DNA of 40,936 nucleotides from positions 1 through 40,936 of the forward strand of contig CAZQFX010000002.1 of assembly GCA_964592775.1 (NCBI GenBank), read 5' to 3'. The DNA is from SURF-21 sp964592775 (GTDB lineage Bacteria > Actinomycetota > Geothermincolia > Geothermincolales > RBG-13-55-18). The position numbers and the translations under genes are program-made. The notes beneath the pieces were generated by a model, which did no database searches, had not been told where the DNA came from, and worked only from the letters and a program-made list of their open reading frames with translations. Of this stretch, positions 40,868 to 40,936 are shown in pieces. The number at the start of each line of letters is the position of its first letter. Position 1 is the first letter of the stretch.

Positions 40868-40936
40868 AGTACCCCGATACGTAAATACGCTCGCATTCGA
40901 CCGCCGCTGCATCCCCGCCCGCTGTGTTGCGCTCCT
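40865..40936. mobile_element. MITE-like element, copy 2 (cut by window end)
   Basis: 72 bases match the right-hand end of the element at 22702-22871, in inverted orientation, with about four differences. The terminal-repeat core ACGTAAATACG is present. The left part lies outside the window. Confidence 0.8.

Overview
The window is GC-rich DNA from what is probably an uncultured, anaerobic actinobacterial lineage (something like the Geothermincolia/OPB41 relatives). That is an inference from four things: a GlnR-like orphan regulator beside amt-glnK-glnA, an archaeal-style split glutamate synthase, oxygen-defence genes of anaerobes (rubredoxin plus flavodiiron protein), and HgdB-type dehydratase, corrinoid-protein and FdhD/MobA genes. 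A run of 105 Ns at 24210-24314 shows this is a draft scaffold.

Layout. 1-1853: 5' end of an acetoacetate-decarboxylase-like gene and an ABC-2 exporter (ATPase + permease). 2371-7237: a copper operon on the minus strand (copA, csoR, then an HMA-SafE-cupredoxin fusion) behind a promoter whose -10 is overlapped by a perfect CsoR-type palindrome. 7506-17448: a nitrogen-assimilation island on the plus strand, containing a polyferredoxin, an FAD oxidoreductase, three split glutamate synthase proteins, a GlnR-like regulator, amt, glnK and glnA. Three control regions here (before the GXGXG subunit, before amt and before glnA) carry A-rich pentamers at exact 11-bp spacing, like actinobacterial GlnR boxes. 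17569-21426: two HgdB-like subunits, divergent from rubredoxin-fprA.

21433-24729: a scrappy region with a pilin-like lipoprotein, a small hypothetical gene, a 170-bp MITE-like element flanked by two different truncated genes, tRNA-Ala(CGC), a lipoprotein phosphoesterase, and the N gap inside tandem repeats. 24730-29533: a three-gene signalling operon (multi-sensor kinase, receiver-GGDEF, receiver-LytTR). 29682-32446: ychF and a divergent glutamine synthetase homologue. 32583-34640: a membrane-protein gene broken by a short dispersed repeat, then meaB. 34961-40142: DUF192, fdhD-mobA, a UroD-family methyltransferase with its corrinoid protein, then a second, 5'-truncated fdhD with an intact second mobA. 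The last 580 bases are an AT-richer truncated gene ending in a second, inverted copy of the MITE-like element, cut by the window end.

The main working units are copper export under CsoR; ammonium uptake and glutamine/glutamate synthesis, probably under one GlnR-like regulator; and oxygen/redox defence. The most unusual features are the short non-autonomous repeats that sit at gene breakpoints, and the repeated 11-bp operator architecture.
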